Program-made: the position numbers and the translations under genes | Source: REEB481 sp044360435 | Lineage (GTDB): Bacteria > Bacteroidota > Bacteroidia > NS11-12g > UBA955 | Assembly (NCBI GenBank): GCA_044360435.1 | Contig: JBIKKI010000001.1 | Location: 29,966-93,965 of the forward strand | Reading direction: 5' to 3' | DNA length: 64,000 nucleotides | The notes under the pieces: model-generated | The model's input: the letters and a program-made list of their open reading frames with translations, nothing else | The model's database searches: none | What the model was told of the DNA's origin: nothing | In this document: in pieces, positions 17,145-25,620 of the stretch | Layout of the letters: every line of letters begins with the position of its first letter | How positions within the stretch are numbered: the first letter of the stretch is position 1

Positions 17145-17311
17145 GCCGACTGGGTTTTTGATTGACGCGTGTTCTTTGATTCGTTCCGGCAGCGGTCACT
17201 GCAATAAAGAACCGTTGGCCAGTCGCGCTCCCATTTCTTCCTCCATGAGAAAGGTCTGTTACAGTTGATGCAGACCTTTTCAGGCAAATCTGATTTCCGC
17301 CGCATGCGCAT
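17141..17311 (-). CDS. DUF2256 small zinc-ribbon-like protein
   Basis: 56 residues, ATG at 17311 (or at 17305, two codons later). Translation reads KSDLPEKVCINCNRPFSWRKKW, then WPTVLYCSDRCRNESK: the DUF2256 pattern, with a CxxC and a second Cys pair (CSDRC) that look like a metal knuckle, and a basic Trp-rich middle. Its stop codon overlaps the start of the photolyase-related gene by ATGA, and the O-methyltransferase ends 21 nt upstream. From general knowledge DUF2256 genes are often next to photolyase/cryptochrome genes of this family. The function is unknown; a small accessory protein is an inference from linkage. Confidence 0.85.
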   Translation of the reverse strand: MRMRRKSDLPEKVCINCNRPFSWRKKWERDWPTVLYCSDRCRNESKNTRQSKTQSA

Positions 17312-17332
17312 AGGAAAACAACAAGAAGGCGT

Positions 17333-17992
17333 TCAGCTTGTTTCGTTTTTTTTTCGTGCCAGACTTAGCCCGTCGCGAAATGGCAGCACAAACACATCCA
17401 TCTGCGGATGACTTGCCAGGGTTTTGTTAAAGACATCGATGGCTTTCGTATCGCGGTCTTTTTCAAGCTGTTTTGGGTCGAGCACTTTACCACTCCACAA
17501 GGTGTTGTCGGCGATAAGCAACCCACCCGATCTGAGCATGGGAATCAGGCAATCCAGGTATTCCGGATAACGGGATTTATCCGCATCTAAAAAAACCAAA
17601 TCAAACTGCAGGTTTTGGTGCTGTTTCAGCCATTCCATCGCATCCTGAATTACCGGTTCAATGTGCGACGCATAAGGAGAAGCCGTGATGTTCTCGCGAA
17701 TGCTGCGCTCCAGTTCCGGATCTTCTTCCAGGGTAATGAGTTTCCCACCCGGGGCCAAACCCTCGGCCAGACACATGGCTGCGTAACCTGTAAAGGTTCC
17801 GATTTCCAGCGCCAGGACCGGTTTAATGAATCCGCTGAGCATGGACAGCATCCGACCCTGAAGATGCCCGCTCAGCATCCGGGGATTGATCTGTTTCAGG
17901 TGGGTATTTCGCACGCATCTGCGGAGCCATTCGGGCTCAGGACTGCTGTGAGATTCACAATAATCGGCGAGGGCCTGTTCATGGACATTCAT
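17333..17992 (-). CDS. SAM-dependent O-methyltransferase (COMT-like, family 3)
   Basis: 219 residues. The class I Rossmann methyltransferase signature is clear: motif I LALEIGTFTGYAAMCLA, motif II acidic residue in LITLEEDPELE, and the family-3 metal site pattern FDLVFLDADKSRYPEYL and LLIADNTLWSGKV. The family includes caffeoyl-CoA O-methyltransferases and bacterial tRNA-wobble methyltransferases (TrmR-like); in a bacterium with no phenylpropanoid context the latter is more plausible but not proven. First gene of the operon with DUF2256 and the photolyase-related gene; a TACATTTG element ends 8 nt before its ATG. Confidence 0.87.
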   Translation of the reverse strand: MNVHEQALADYCESHSSPEPEWLRRCVRNTHLKQINPRMLSGHLQGRMLSMLSGFIKPVLALEIGTFTGYAAMCLAEGLAPGGKLITLEEDPELERSIRENITASPYASHIEPVIQDAMEWLKQHQNLQFDLVFLDADKSRYPEYLDCLIPMLRSGGLLIADNTLWSGKVLDPKQLEKDRDTKAIDVFNKTLASHPQMDVFVLPFRDGLSLARKKNETS

Positions 17993-18000
17993 TGGTGCTT

Positions 18001-18008
18001 CAAATGTA
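18001..18008 (-). promoter_or_regulatory. -7 element of the methyltransferase/DUF2256/photolyase operon
   Basis: TACATTTG on the minus strand, exact TAnnTTTG, 8 nt before the ATG at 17992. Confidence 0.55.
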
Positions 18009-18123
18009 TCTCCGAAAGAATGTTTTGCATTTTTAACTGTGCAGTAGGGTGGCTTGGACCAAAAACAAAGCTTTCTTTTTTAATCATGAATGGTTTATAT
18101 ATTCGCGGAAAATAGATTCTACT

Positions 18124-18345
18124 ATGTACTGGACACTTGAACTGGTTAGTTGGCTTGACGATGCGCCATGGCCCGCGACCAAGGATGAGTTGATTGATTA
18201 CGCCATCCGTTCCGGAGCACCCCTGGAAGTGATTGAAAACCTTCAGGAGCTGGAAGACGATGGTGAGCCCTACGAGAGCATTGAAGAAATTTGGAGTGAT
18301 TATCCTACCAACGATGATTACTTCTTCAATGAAGACGAACTGTAG
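18124..18345 (+). CDS. DUF2795 family acidic protein
   Basis: 73 residues, very acidic. It starts MYWTLELVSWLDDAPWPATK, continues with DELIDYAIRSGAPLEVIENL, and ends EDEL. This is a small, strongly conserved Bacteroidota protein of the DUF2795 type; the fold is a short helical bundle and no function is established. The ATG at 18124 is chosen because homology begins with MYWTLEL; longer in-frame starts would run into the divergent operon's promoter area. It is a single gene, convergent with hflX. Confidence 0.88.
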   Translation: MYWTLELVSWLDDAPWPATKDELIDYAIRSGAPLEVIENLQELEDDGEPYESIEEIWSDYPTNDDYFFNEDEL

Positions 18346-18403
18346 CGGTTGTTTACCCTGTTGTAACGGTGTTTTTGGTGTCTGATCACTCAATCAGCAC
18401 GCA

Positions 18404-19588
18404 TCATATTATTGCCTGTTTTAAGTGTTTCAATTCCTTCAGGATGGCATCCTGAAGCTGTTGCGTGTTTGTTTTTTCTGAAGCAGAAATAAACACTACC
18501 GGATGGTGTTCTTTAGCAATCCAACTGCTTTCAAAATCTTCAAGGCTCATGGTTTCTAAACCAAAATCGTCTTTCGGTGCAACGTAGGAATCGATTTTAT
18601 TGAAGACCAACAAAACCGGTTTTTTTCCGGCGCCAATTTCGTTCAGTGTTTCTTTCACCACTTCCATTTGCTTCTCGAAATGCGGACTTCCGGCGTCTAC
18701 CACATGCAATAAAAGGTCGGCTTCCAACACTTCAGACAAGGTGCTTTTGAAACTTTCTATGAGCTCGTGAGGCAACTTCCTGATAAACCCAACAGTATCG
18801 CTCAACAAACAGGAGCTGATATTCCCGTTGCTGTCCATAGGATCCCACTTTCTTACCGTGGTATCCAGGGTGGCGAACAGTTTGTTCTCAGCCAGGATAT
18901 CGGCTTTGGTCAGCAGGTTCATGATGGTACTTTTTCCCACGTTGGTGTAGCCCACAAGCGCTATTCTGGGTTTCGAGCTGCGACCCTTCCGCTGCACCGC
19001 AGCCTGACCTTCAATGTTCTTTAAGCGTTCCTTCAACACCTGAATCTGATTCCGCAGCGCACGACGGTCGGTTTCAATTTCCTGTTCACCGGGACCGCGC
19101 ATACCAATGCCACCCTTTTGTTTGCTCAGATGCGTCCACATGCGGGTAAGGCGCGGCAACAGGTAATGGTTTTGTGCCAGCGCAACCTGCCATTTGGCCT
19201 GAGCTGTTTGGGCATTTTGGGCGAAGATGTGAAGGATCAGGTTGCTGCGGTCCAGGATTTTCACGTCTTTGAGTTCGCCCTCCAGATTCCTGATTTGTGC
19301 CGGACTCAGCTCGTCGTCGAAAACAACCATATCCGCTTTGTGTTCCGCCACAAAAGCAACGATTTCCTCCAGTTTTCCAGAGCCTACATACGTTTTTGAC
19401 GATGGTCTGTCCAGCTTTTGGATGAAGCGTCCGATGGTTTTCGCGCCGGCTGTATGTACCAGCAACGCCAACTCATCCAGATATTCCTCGGCACTGTATT
19501 CATCGTTGGATTGCTTGATGGAAACAGCCACCAATACCGCTGTTTCCGGTTCGTGATCGCGTACAAACTGTGTTTTATTTCTGCGCAT
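18404..19588 (-). CDS. hflX: Ribosome-associated GTPase HflX
   Basis: 394 residues. HflX splits or rescues ribosomes under stress. An N-terminal HflX domain (about 1-180, with TYVGSGKLEEIVAF and VFDDELSPAQIRNLE) leads through the glycine-rich GGIGMRGPGEQEIETDRR into the G domain: G1 GYTNVGKST, G3 DTVGFI, G4 NKID, and a G5-like SASEK. The start ATG at 19588 is preceded by TAACTTTG at a distance of 7 nt. It is divergent from the secreted-protein gene at 19641, whose promoter lies about 16 bp away in the opposite direction. Confidence 0.95.
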   Translation of the reverse strand: MRRNKTQFVRDHEPETAVLVAVSIKQSNDEYSAEEYLDELALLVHTAGAKTIGRFIQKLDRPSSKTYVGSGKLEEIVAFVAEHKADMVVFDDELSPAQIRNLEGELKDVKILDRSNLILHIFAQNAQTAQAKWQVALAQNHYLLPRLTRMWTHLSKQKGGIGMRGPGEQEIETDRRALRNQIQVLKERLKNIEGQAAVQRKGRSSKPRIALVGYTNVGKSTIMNLLTKADILAENKLFATLDTTVRKWDPMDSNGNISSCLLSDTVGFIRKLPHELIESFKSTLSEVLEADLLLHVVDAGSPHFEKQMEVVKETLNEIGAGKKPVLLVFNKIDSYVAPKDDFGLETMSLEDFESSWIAKEHHPVVFISASEKTNTQQLQDAILKELKHLKQAII

Positions 19589-19595
19589 GCCCGCG

Positions 19596-19603
19596 CAAAG
19601 TTA
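19596..19603 (-). promoter_or_regulatory. -7 promoter element of hflX
   Basis: TAACTTTG on the minus strand, exact consensus, 7 nt before the ATG at 19588. Confidence 0.6.
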
Positions 19604-19618
19604 GTTGCTGCCCGTGCC

Positions 19619-19626
19619 TATCTTTG
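19619..19626 (+). promoter_or_regulatory. -7 promoter element of the 19641 operon
   Basis: TATCTTTG, exact TAnnTTTG, 14 nt before the ATG at 19641. Back-to-back with the hflX element in a very short divergent promoter region. Confidence 0.6.
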
Positions 19627-19640
19627 TTCTATTGGTGGCC

Positions 19641-21104
19641 ATGCGTGTGTTGTTTGTGAATCCTTTGCTGCCCGTGCTCTGCATGGTGATGTCTGTGGCT
19701 GCAGATGCGCAGGTACTGAGCTTCAGCAACACCCCGCGAATCAACCAGCGCGGCGGATACAACCGGGTTCTTGGTGAACACGATGCCGGCATCTATTTAT
19801 TGCGTTTGCGGAACGCAGAAGGCCGTGGTGTGGTATCTCTGGAACACTATTCCCACAATATGGCTTTCCAGCATGAAAAAACGTACCGAATGGGTGCCGA
19901 ACGCTTGGTGAAGGCACACCTGCTGCCTCAGCACTGTGTGCTGTTTACCGGCGCTGCAGACCGAAGTCACGGCGTATTTACCCTGGGATACAAAAAGTTG
20001 AACGCTGCATTGGAAGAAGTGGCCCAAAAAAGTGGACTGCTGACCTTCGACCGTTACGATTTCTACAAAGACCAGGTTCTTGCCAGTGCCGATCGTTCAG
20101 GCAAAAACTGGGTTTTTTACGCCGACAGCAGAGATGGTCAGGGACGTCAGGTGTTGGACATCGCGTTGCTGGATAGTTCTATGGCACCCCTGTACCGGGA
20201 GCAAAAAATACTTGATGTTTCGGCGGATGCCTTTCGCTTGCTCGATTTAGAAACAGATCCCGAAGGAAATGTATATCTGCTGGCCTCAGAACAGCAAAAA
20301 GACAAACGCAAAACGGATCCCGAATCGGTTCGGGTTGTATTGTATCAATGCACAGCATCCGGCCTGCGTTGGTCGAGGGTGGACCTGAGCCGGGGTGAAG
20401 TGTTTATGAGTGGCACGCGCATGGTTTATAACGACAGCCTGGGTGAAATGGTTGTGGCCGGATTCTACAGCCAACAAAACCCAGATGGCGCTGATGGAGT
20501 ATTCATGTACTCCGCCAGACCTGATGGCATGGAACGTCAGCGCATTCAAACTGCTTTTTCAACGGATTTTGTTTCCGGCATTGTTGGCGCCCGCCAGGCA
20601 GATGTTTCAAACACGCTGAACAATTTCCGCATCCGGAAAATGATTCCGAGGAGCGATGGCGGTTTGGTGCTGGTGGCCGAACGCTATTATGTCACCCAGC
20701 GCGTAGAGACTACCTATATCAGCGGAATTTCACAAACCAATACCACCAATTACTACCACCACGATGAAGTGATTTTACTGAGCCTCGACGCCTTGGGAAA
20801 TATGGAGTGGCAGGAAGTAATCCGCAAAAGGCAAAGTGCCCTGCTTGGTGCATCACAATTTTCAGGAATAGGGGTTTGTGCCTTGCCGGATGGCGTTGCC
20901 GTGCTTTACAACGAACAAGGCAACGGGGATGTGATGCAGGTGCGTTTTCAGAAAAACGGCAGCCGCACGCAACGCATCCTGCTGCGGAGTGAAACCTCGC
21001 TTACGGCGCTATTTACCGCAGAAGGTGCGCAAACCGGCTATAACCGGTTGGTATTGCCTTGTTTACGGAACAAACAGATTTCCCTCCTAAAATTGACTTA
21101 TTGA
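19641..21104 (+). CDS. Secreted protein of unknown function
   Basis: 487 residues from the ATG at 19641 (MRVLFVNPLLPVLCMVMSVAADAQ, a signal peptide ending ADAQ). A TTG 12 codons earlier is less likely because the -7 element lies between. The mature part is beta-rich with recurring units of the type GNVYLLAS, GEMVVAGFYS, GGLVLVAERYY and DGVAVLYNEQG, which suggests a beta-propeller-like or repetitive beta-sheet fold. No family name can be given. The membrane protein at 21129 begins 24 nt later on the same strand. Confidence 0.75.
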   Translation: MRVLFVNPLLPVLCMVMSVAADAQVLSFSNTPRINQRGGYNRVLGEHDAGIYLLRLRNAEGRGVVSLEHYSHNMAFQHEKTYRMGAERLVKAHLLPQHCVLFTGAADRSHGVFTLGYKKLNAALEEVAQKSGLLTFDRYDFYKDQVLASADRSGKNWVFYADSRDGQGRQVLDIALLDSSMAPLYREQKILDVSADAFRLLDLETDPEGNVYLLASEQQKDKRKTDPESVRVVLYQCTASGLRWSRVDLSRGEVFMSGTRMVYNDSLGEMVVAGFYSQQNPDGADGVFMYSARPDGMERQRIQTAFSTDFVSGIVGARQADVSNTLNNFRIRKMIPRSDGGLVLVAERYYVTQRVETTYISGISQTNTTNYYHHDEVILLSLDALGNMEWQEVIRKRQSALLGASQFSGIGVCALPDGVAVLYNEQGNGDVMQVRFQKNGSRTQRILLRSETSLTALFTAEGAQTGYNRLVLPCLRNKQISLLKLTY

Positions 21105-21128
21105 CGCTCCTGCAGCATTTTTGTTCCC

Positions 21129-22115
21129 ATGATGCGCCTCCTGCAAAACATTAAACCAAGCAGTGCTTTGTGGGTGGTTATATTCGCCTTTATCCTGCGC
21201 ACGCCTTACGCGTTTGTGCAACAAGGTGCTGCTACTTTTTGTGATACGCCTTTTTTTCCGGGGTTCTTTTTGTGGGCACAACAAAATCCTGTTTGGGATA
21301 ATGTTCTGGCAACCGTTCTGGTATGCACCTCTGCCATGTTGTTAAACCGCGTATGCATCAACCAGGATGTAATTTATACCCATACATACCTTCCGGCCTG
21401 GTTTTTTGTACTTGTGAGCAGTTTGATTCCCGCTCAAATGCACGTGCATCCTTTGCTGTTTTCCAACATCCTTATCCTGATTGGCTTCAATTTTCTGTTC
21501 TCTTTATTCCTGTATGAGGGACCATCGGTGCTCATCTACTTAACGGCCCTGTTTTTCGGTGCCGCAGCCATGTTTCAGCTGCAACTTCTGGCTTTGTTCA
21601 TCTTTATCCTGGGTGCCGTAATCCTGATGAAAAGAATTACCCTGAAAGATCTGCTGGCGGCATTCCTTGGGCTGCTGATGCCCATTTATGTATTGTTGTC
21701 TGTTTGGTACATGCTCAACAGCAACAAGGTAGCGGTTTATACCTTCGTGGGAAACAGACATGTGGCCACCAACGCAGAACTATTGGCACTTTGGCCTTAT
21801 GCGCTTTGTTTCATTCTGGTCATTCTTTCGTTCTTCAAAGTGTTTGCAAACTTCTTCAAGAACAACATTCGCACACGAAGAATCAACCAGGTTTTGATCT
21901 TCTACTTCACCTACATGTTGCTTTATCAGTTCTTTTCTGGTGTCTGCAGCGCGCTGGTAGATATTTGTTTGTTGTTTATTCCCAGTGCTGTTTTTATTGC
22001 TTACCTGCTGGTAGGAACCAAATACCGGAGGCTTAAAGCAATCGCCAATATGTTGTTGGTAATCACGGCCATCTTCTCGCTGTACGGTTCATATCTTGGC
22101 TCATTACGGCCATGA
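21129..22115 (+). CDS. Polytopic membrane protein (DUF6427-like)
   Basis: 328 residues with about nine or ten hydrophobic segments (for example SALWVVIFAFILRTPYAF, AWFFVLVSSLIPAQMHV, LLALFIFILGAVILM, FLGLLMPIYVLLSVWYML, VFIAYLLVGTK). The layout and length resemble the DUF6427 membrane proteins of Bacteroidota; that assignment is from memory and moderate. No catalytic motif is visible. A second ATG at 21132 is an equal start. Its stop codon overlaps the start of the deacetylase-fold gene (ATGA), so the two are coupled. Confidence 0.75.
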   Translation: MMRLLQNIKPSSALWVVIFAFILRTPYAFVQQGAATFCDTPFFPGFFLWAQQNPVWDNVLATVLVCTSAMLLNRVCINQDVIYTHTYLPAWFFVLVSSLIPAQMHVHPLLFSNILILIGFNFLFSLFLYEGPSVLIYLTALFFGAAAMFQLQLLALFIFILGAVILMKRITLKDLLAAFLGLLMPIYVLLSVWYMLNSNKVAVYTFVGNRHVATNAELLALWPYALCFILVILSFFKVFANFFKNNIRTRRINQVLIFYFTYMLLYQFFSGVCSALVDICLLFIPSAVFIAYLLVGTKYRRLKAIANMLLVITAIFSLYGSYLGSLRP

Positions 22116-23023
22116 ATGCCTGCGCTGCATGGTGTCCGGAGTATGTGTTGACATTGCCTGAAAGGCATCCTTTTCCCATGATCAAATACCAATTGTTGCG
22201 TAAACAGCTGCACAGCGATGGTATTGTTTCTGAGGAAGCCTTCTTCGCGCCAACAACACCGAATATTGAAACCCTGCTCAGGGTGCACCACGCGGCTTAT
22301 CTGGAACAACTGCTCCATGGAACTTTATCCATTGCCGATGTTCGAAAAACCGGATTTCCACAGTCACCAGAAGTGCTGACGCGTGAACTGCTCATCGTCG
22401 GAGGCACCATTCAGGCAGCACAGATTGCCATGAAACACGGTATTGCATTCAACCTTGCAGGCGGAACACATCATGCCCACCCCGGTTTTGGCGCCGCGTA
22501 CTGCCTGCTGAACGATGTAGGAATTGCTGCTACTTACGCCGTTTCCTGTTTGGGCGTTTCCCGGGTTTTAATTGTAGATCTGGATGTGCACCAGGGCGAT
22601 GGAACAGCAGCCATGTTTGCGGATTCCACACAAATATTCACTTTTTGCATGCATGGCGCCGGCTTGTGGCCGCGTTCCAAACACCGGGCTTACTACCACA
22701 TTTCTGTACCAGAAGGCACAAAGGGGCCGACTTACCTCAACATGCTTGAAAAAGCGTTACACGAGGCTTTGTTCCTCATCAAGCCTGATTTGATGTTTTA
22801 TATTGCCGGTGCAGATGTATTGCACGGTGATAAACTGGGCAACCTGGCGCTTACTGAAGAAGACTGCCGGCTTCGCGATGCCTTGGTTTTTGCGCTTTGC
22901 AGCGCACACAACATACCTGTGGCGGTAGTGATGGGTGGTGGTTATGCACCTTCGGTGCAAGCCGTTGTAAACGTACACAAAAACACCTTTCGAGAAGGTT
23001 TAAGCCTTTATACTTCGGGTTAA
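22112..23023 (+). CDS. Histone deacetylase-family (AcuC/class II-like) amidohydrolase
   Basis: 303 residues. The zinc-dependent arginase/deacetylase fold is clear from the HH active-site motif LAGGTHHAHPGFGAAYCLLND, the metal ligands in VLIVDLDVHQGDGTAAMF and FYIAGADVLHGDKLG, and the closing VMGGGYAP. Bacterial members hydrolyse acetyl groups from proteins or polyamine-type substrates; the substrate here is unknown. Start MNACAAWCPEYVLTLPERHPFP fits the family, where a PxRHPFPM motif is near the N-terminus. Translation is coupled to the upstream membrane protein. Its end nearly touches the end of the opposing PorV2-like gene. Confidence 0.9.
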   Translation: MNACAAWCPEYVLTLPERHPFPMIKYQLLRKQLHSDGIVSEEAFFAPTTPNIETLLRVHHAAYLEQLLHGTLSIADVRKTGFPQSPEVLTRELLIVGGTIQAAQIAMKHGIAFNLAGGTHHAHPGFGAAYCLLNDVGIAATYAVSCLGVSRVLIVDLDVHQGDGTAAMFADSTQIFTFCMHGAGLWPRSKHRAYYHISVPEGTKGPTYLNMLEKALHEALFLIKPDLMFYIAGADVLHGDKLGNLALTEEDCRLRDALVFALCSAHNIPVAVVMGGGYAPSVQAVVNVHKNTFREGLSLYTSG

Positions 23024-23024
23024 C

Positions 23025-24128
23025 CTACGGCTTCTTTATGCCGAAGCGCAGCGATACCAAGTTTGTGTACAAACCTGTTCCGCTCTGGCCAAAACCGCTG
23101 ATGGCATAATCCAGCGTGAAGTTGCTGAACCTGATTCCGGCACCCGCAGACAACTGCGTGCGCCATACTTCTTCCTGGCCCGTTCGTGGCGTGCGCTGCA
23201 GGTTGTATGTGCCGCAGCGCAGGAACAATACGTTTTGCTCTTTATCTTCTTCCAATAAATAACCCCACTCTACACCCAAATGCGGATCCACACTGAACAG
23301 GTTGCTTCGGATCAGGGTATTCCTTTTTCCATCGCTGGTGATGTCGATATTGCATTCTGCCTGCAACATCCATTGATCGCGGCGAATCTTTTTGGCTGCT
23401 CCAAGTATCAGGCGCGGCAAACCGATTTCAAGCGTGCGTTCTGGGATGGTGTTTCCTGTGAGGGCTAAAACCTCTTTTTGCCGATCGGTAAACGAAAACT
23501 CCCATGCGTTGAAACTGCTGCTCACATCGCGGGCAACGACGCCAAAACTCCACCCCTGTTTGGGGATAACCGCACGGAATGCTGCATCAAAACTAAAACC
23601 CCAGGCCCGCGCAAAAGGACCAACGGTGCGGTGAATCACCTTCAAACCACTTCCGAAGCTGAAGCGAGCGCGACGGTAGCGGGTTTTTATGGTTTTTCCA
23701 TAGTTCGCGTAAAACCCGTAATCGGCAGCTGAAAACGTACTGATTCGGTCGTAGTTGACCTGTCCGTTTTGGATCAAATCCAGCGTGTTCAAAATTCCGT
23801 CCACCCCAAAGCGCACCACACCGATGCCGAAGCCGTCATTCTGAGCACCCTTCACAGCAAAAGACAGATAATCGTAGTTGGCCAGGCCCTGATAATAAGA
23901 AGCATGCATGAAACTTCCCTGAATCTGATCGTCAAGATCTGCCAATCCAGCAGGATTCCAATAACCGGCATAAGCATCATGTGTGCTGGCCACCACGGCA
24001 CGACCCATGGCAAAAGCACGTGCGCCAACGCCCATATGCAAAAACTCATTCACATACTTCCGCGCTTCCTGGGCCTGTACCTGGAAGAAAAGACATTGAA
24101 AAAACCCTAAGAGAATTGCTTTTTTCAC
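23025..24128 (-). CDS. PorV/PorQ-family outer-membrane protein (PorV2-like)
   Basis: 367 residues with a signal peptide (KKAILLGFFQCLFFQVQAQ). The mature start RKYVNEFLHMGVGARAFAMGRAVVASTHDAYAGYWNPAGLA matches the FadL-like beginning of PorV/PorQ-family proteins, and the rest is a beta-barrel with alternating aromatic strands, ending LVSLRFGIKKP. PorV is the shuttle of the type IX secretion system; this shorter paralogue is commonly named PorV2 and its exact role is unclear. The start is GTG at 24128, overlapping the stop of the upstream gene as GTGA. Confidence 0.82.
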   Translation of the reverse strand: MKKAILLGFFQCLFFQVQAQEARKYVNEFLHMGVGARAFAMGRAVVASTHDAYAGYWNPAGLADLDDQIQGSFMHASYYQGLANYDYLSFAVKGAQNDGFGIGVVRFGVDGILNTLDLIQNGQVNYDRISTFSAADYGFYANYGKTIKTRYRRARFSFGSGLKVIHRTVGPFARAWGFSFDAAFRAVIPKQGWSFGVVARDVSSSFNAWEFSFTDRQKEVLALTGNTIPERTLEIGLPRLILGAAKKIRRDQWMLQAECNIDITSDGKRNTLIRSNLFSVDPHLGVEWGYLLEEDKEQNVLFLRCGTYNLQRTPRTGQEEVWRTQLSAGAGIRFSNFTLDYAISGFGQSGTGLYTNLVSLRFGIKKP

Positions 24129-24775
24129 AAAATTTTGAGGTTTTCAAAAATACAGGCTTCTGCCTCGGGAAGCACGGCCTTAAAAGCGTTTCGTGCAGTT
24201 GTATTCCATTCTTCGCTTACACCTGCCCGCATGTAAATCTGCATCATACTGTAGGTAAAAGCTTCATCATCGGTATAGTGATACAGGTATTTCACAGACA
24301 GAAACCGGTTCCAGTGCTCTATGAAACGGGTGTTGTGTTCATGTTTGCCTGCGGATAGCAAACCGTCCAGGGCTTGTACCTGCGTTTGACTCAGGCTTTC
24401 ATAAAACCGATCCAACTGCTCGGGATGCTGTTTCATCAGAACCCTGTCGAGCATGAGCTCAAGCACCAGATGTGCCGCCAGCCATACACGTGGAACATGG
24501 TTTCCCAGGTGATGCGCCTTAAATATTTGGTTCAGTGCTTGGTTACCCACTGTAAAAAACAGCGACTGATGGAACGCCTTATCCCGCTCCAGGTGACGAC
24601 AACTGCCATGAAACAATTCCAGAGCATGCGCATCCAGGTATTCCTGGTTTACGTTTTCTGCTTTAAAACGCTGTCGGGGGAGGAAATTCCTGATGAGGTC
24701 AGGCAGAACCAGGCCGGCGTTGTAGTGGTGCCGGTCTACCTGTTGGTCGATCAGAAAATGGGCAAAGAAGTTCAA
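24125..24775 (-). CDS. ACP phosphodiesterase (AcpH)-like protein
   Basis: 216 residues, all-helical. The start MNFFAHFLID with a following VLPDLIRN resembles the MNFLAHLxLA and GNFxxDxVKG regions of acyl-carrier-protein phosphodiesterases, and AHLVLELMLDRVLM keeps the HxxxExxxDxxL character of that fold. Divergence is considerable, so the reaction (removal of 4'-phosphopantetheine from ACP) is only a suggestion. The start codon is TTG at 24775; no ATG gives the family N-terminus, and a TATTTTTG element lies 7 nt before it. Coupled to the PorV2-like gene by GTGA. Confidence 0.65.
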   Translation of the reverse strand: MNFFAHFLIDQQVDRHHYNAGLVLPDLIRNFLPRQRFKAENVNQEYLDAHALELFHGSCRHLERDKAFHQSLFFTVGNQALNQIFKAHHLGNHVPRVWLAAHLVLELMLDRVLMKQHPEQLDRFYESLSQTQVQALDGLLSAGKHEHNTRFIEHWNRFLSVKYLYHYTDDEAFTYSMMQIYMRAGVSEEWNTTARNAFKAVLPEAEACIFENLKIL

Positions 24776-24782
24776 ACTGTTT

Positions 24783-24790
24783 CAAAAATA
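24783..24790 (-). promoter_or_regulatory. -7 element of the AcpH-like/PorV2 operon
   Basis: TATTTTTG on the minus strand, exact TAnnTTTG, 7 nt before the TTG start at 24775. Confidence 0.5.
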
Positions 24791-24856
24791 CAGCTGCTGC
24801 GCCTCTCAGGAGCAACATGGCACAGAACCATTGTTTCTGAAGATTGTTCCTAAGGA

Positions 24857-25363
24857 ATGTGGTATATAATTTCCCGCACAAGCATCATCGGTTTTGCCGG
24901 AGTATTCTGTTTTATGGGCTGTACCACTTCAAAAGGAAAGCAAACGAATAAAATGGATACAGGATCTTTTTCTGTTGTGAAAACGGAAGCGGAATGGCAG
25001 GAACAACTGGGGCCCGAAGCTTATCGGGTGCTGCGCGAAAAAGGCACGGAAAGGCCACATTCAAGCCCATTTGACCAACTGTGGGATAGCGGTACTTATG
25101 TATGCAAAGGATGTGGCGCTGAATTATTCTACAGCAGCACCAAATTTGATGCAGGTTGTGGCTGGCCGAGTTTTTATGCAGCCATTGGCAAAGAGCGTAT
25201 CAAAGAAATTGCTGACTACAGCCACGGGATGATCCGCACAGAAGTCGTTTGTGCCAAGTGCGGCGGTCATTTAGGGCATGTATTTCCGGATGGATACGGA
25301 CAACCTGGTGGCATGCGTTATTGCATCAACGGAATCAGTTTGGGTTTCATCAAAAAGCCCTAA
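24857..25363 (+). CDS. msrB: Peptide-methionine (R)-S-oxide reductase, lipoprotein form
   Basis: 168 residues. Reduces the R-epimer of methionine sulfoxide in proteins. The zinc-binding pairs CKGC and CAKC, the substrate Trp in GCGWPSFYAAI, and the catalytic Cys in GMRYCINGISLGF are all present. The first 33 residues form an SPII-type signal (GFAGVFCFMGCTTS), so the enzyme is predicted to be lipid-anchored outside the cytoplasm, protecting envelope proteins. An in-frame ATG at residue 33 would give a cytosolic form. It is monocistronic, convergent with the LytTR gene. Confidence 0.92.
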   Translation: MWYIISRTSIIGFAGVFCFMGCTTSKGKQTNKMDTGSFSVVKTEAEWQEQLGPEAYRVLREKGTERPHSSPFDQLWDSGTYVCKGCGAELFYSSTKFDAGCGWPSFYAAIGKERIKEIADYSHGMIRTEVVCAKCGGHLGHVFPDGYGQPGGMRYCINGISLGFIKKP

Positions 25364-25400
25364 AAAAAGGAATGTCCCGCAGGGGGGGCGGGACAATTCC
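25362..25400 (-). terminator. Terminator of the kynurenine/two-component transcription unit
   Basis: On the minus strand a 12-bp stem (GGAAT.TGTCCCGC with GCGGGACATTCC, one bulge) around a C-rich loop is followed by seven T. It lies about 220 nt past the LytTR stop codon and immediately abuts the msrB stop, so it could serve both directions but has its T-tract on the minus side. Confidence 0.75.
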
Positions 25401-25620
25401 AAATCAGGGGGGTATGTTCGCCTCTTTGCCTTTCCGACGTAATTGCCGGTCCGCTACTCAAACGCAGGGCACAACATAAAAAGACCTGCACTTGAATCAA
25501 AAAGGCAAAAAGGGTTGCAAGTGACTTGCGCTTGCTTGATGATTCAAAGATGAAATCACTCGGTGTTCAGGCAATATCAGAGTTCACCAATTGCCCATCG
25601 TGCTTCATCAATTGCAGCAT

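Noticed and set aside
25364..25620. Search for a small RNA or tRNA between msrB and the LytTR gene
   Set aside because: Beyond the terminator hairpin there is no cloverleaf or conserved TPsiC-like sequence, and no second hairpin with a T-tract.
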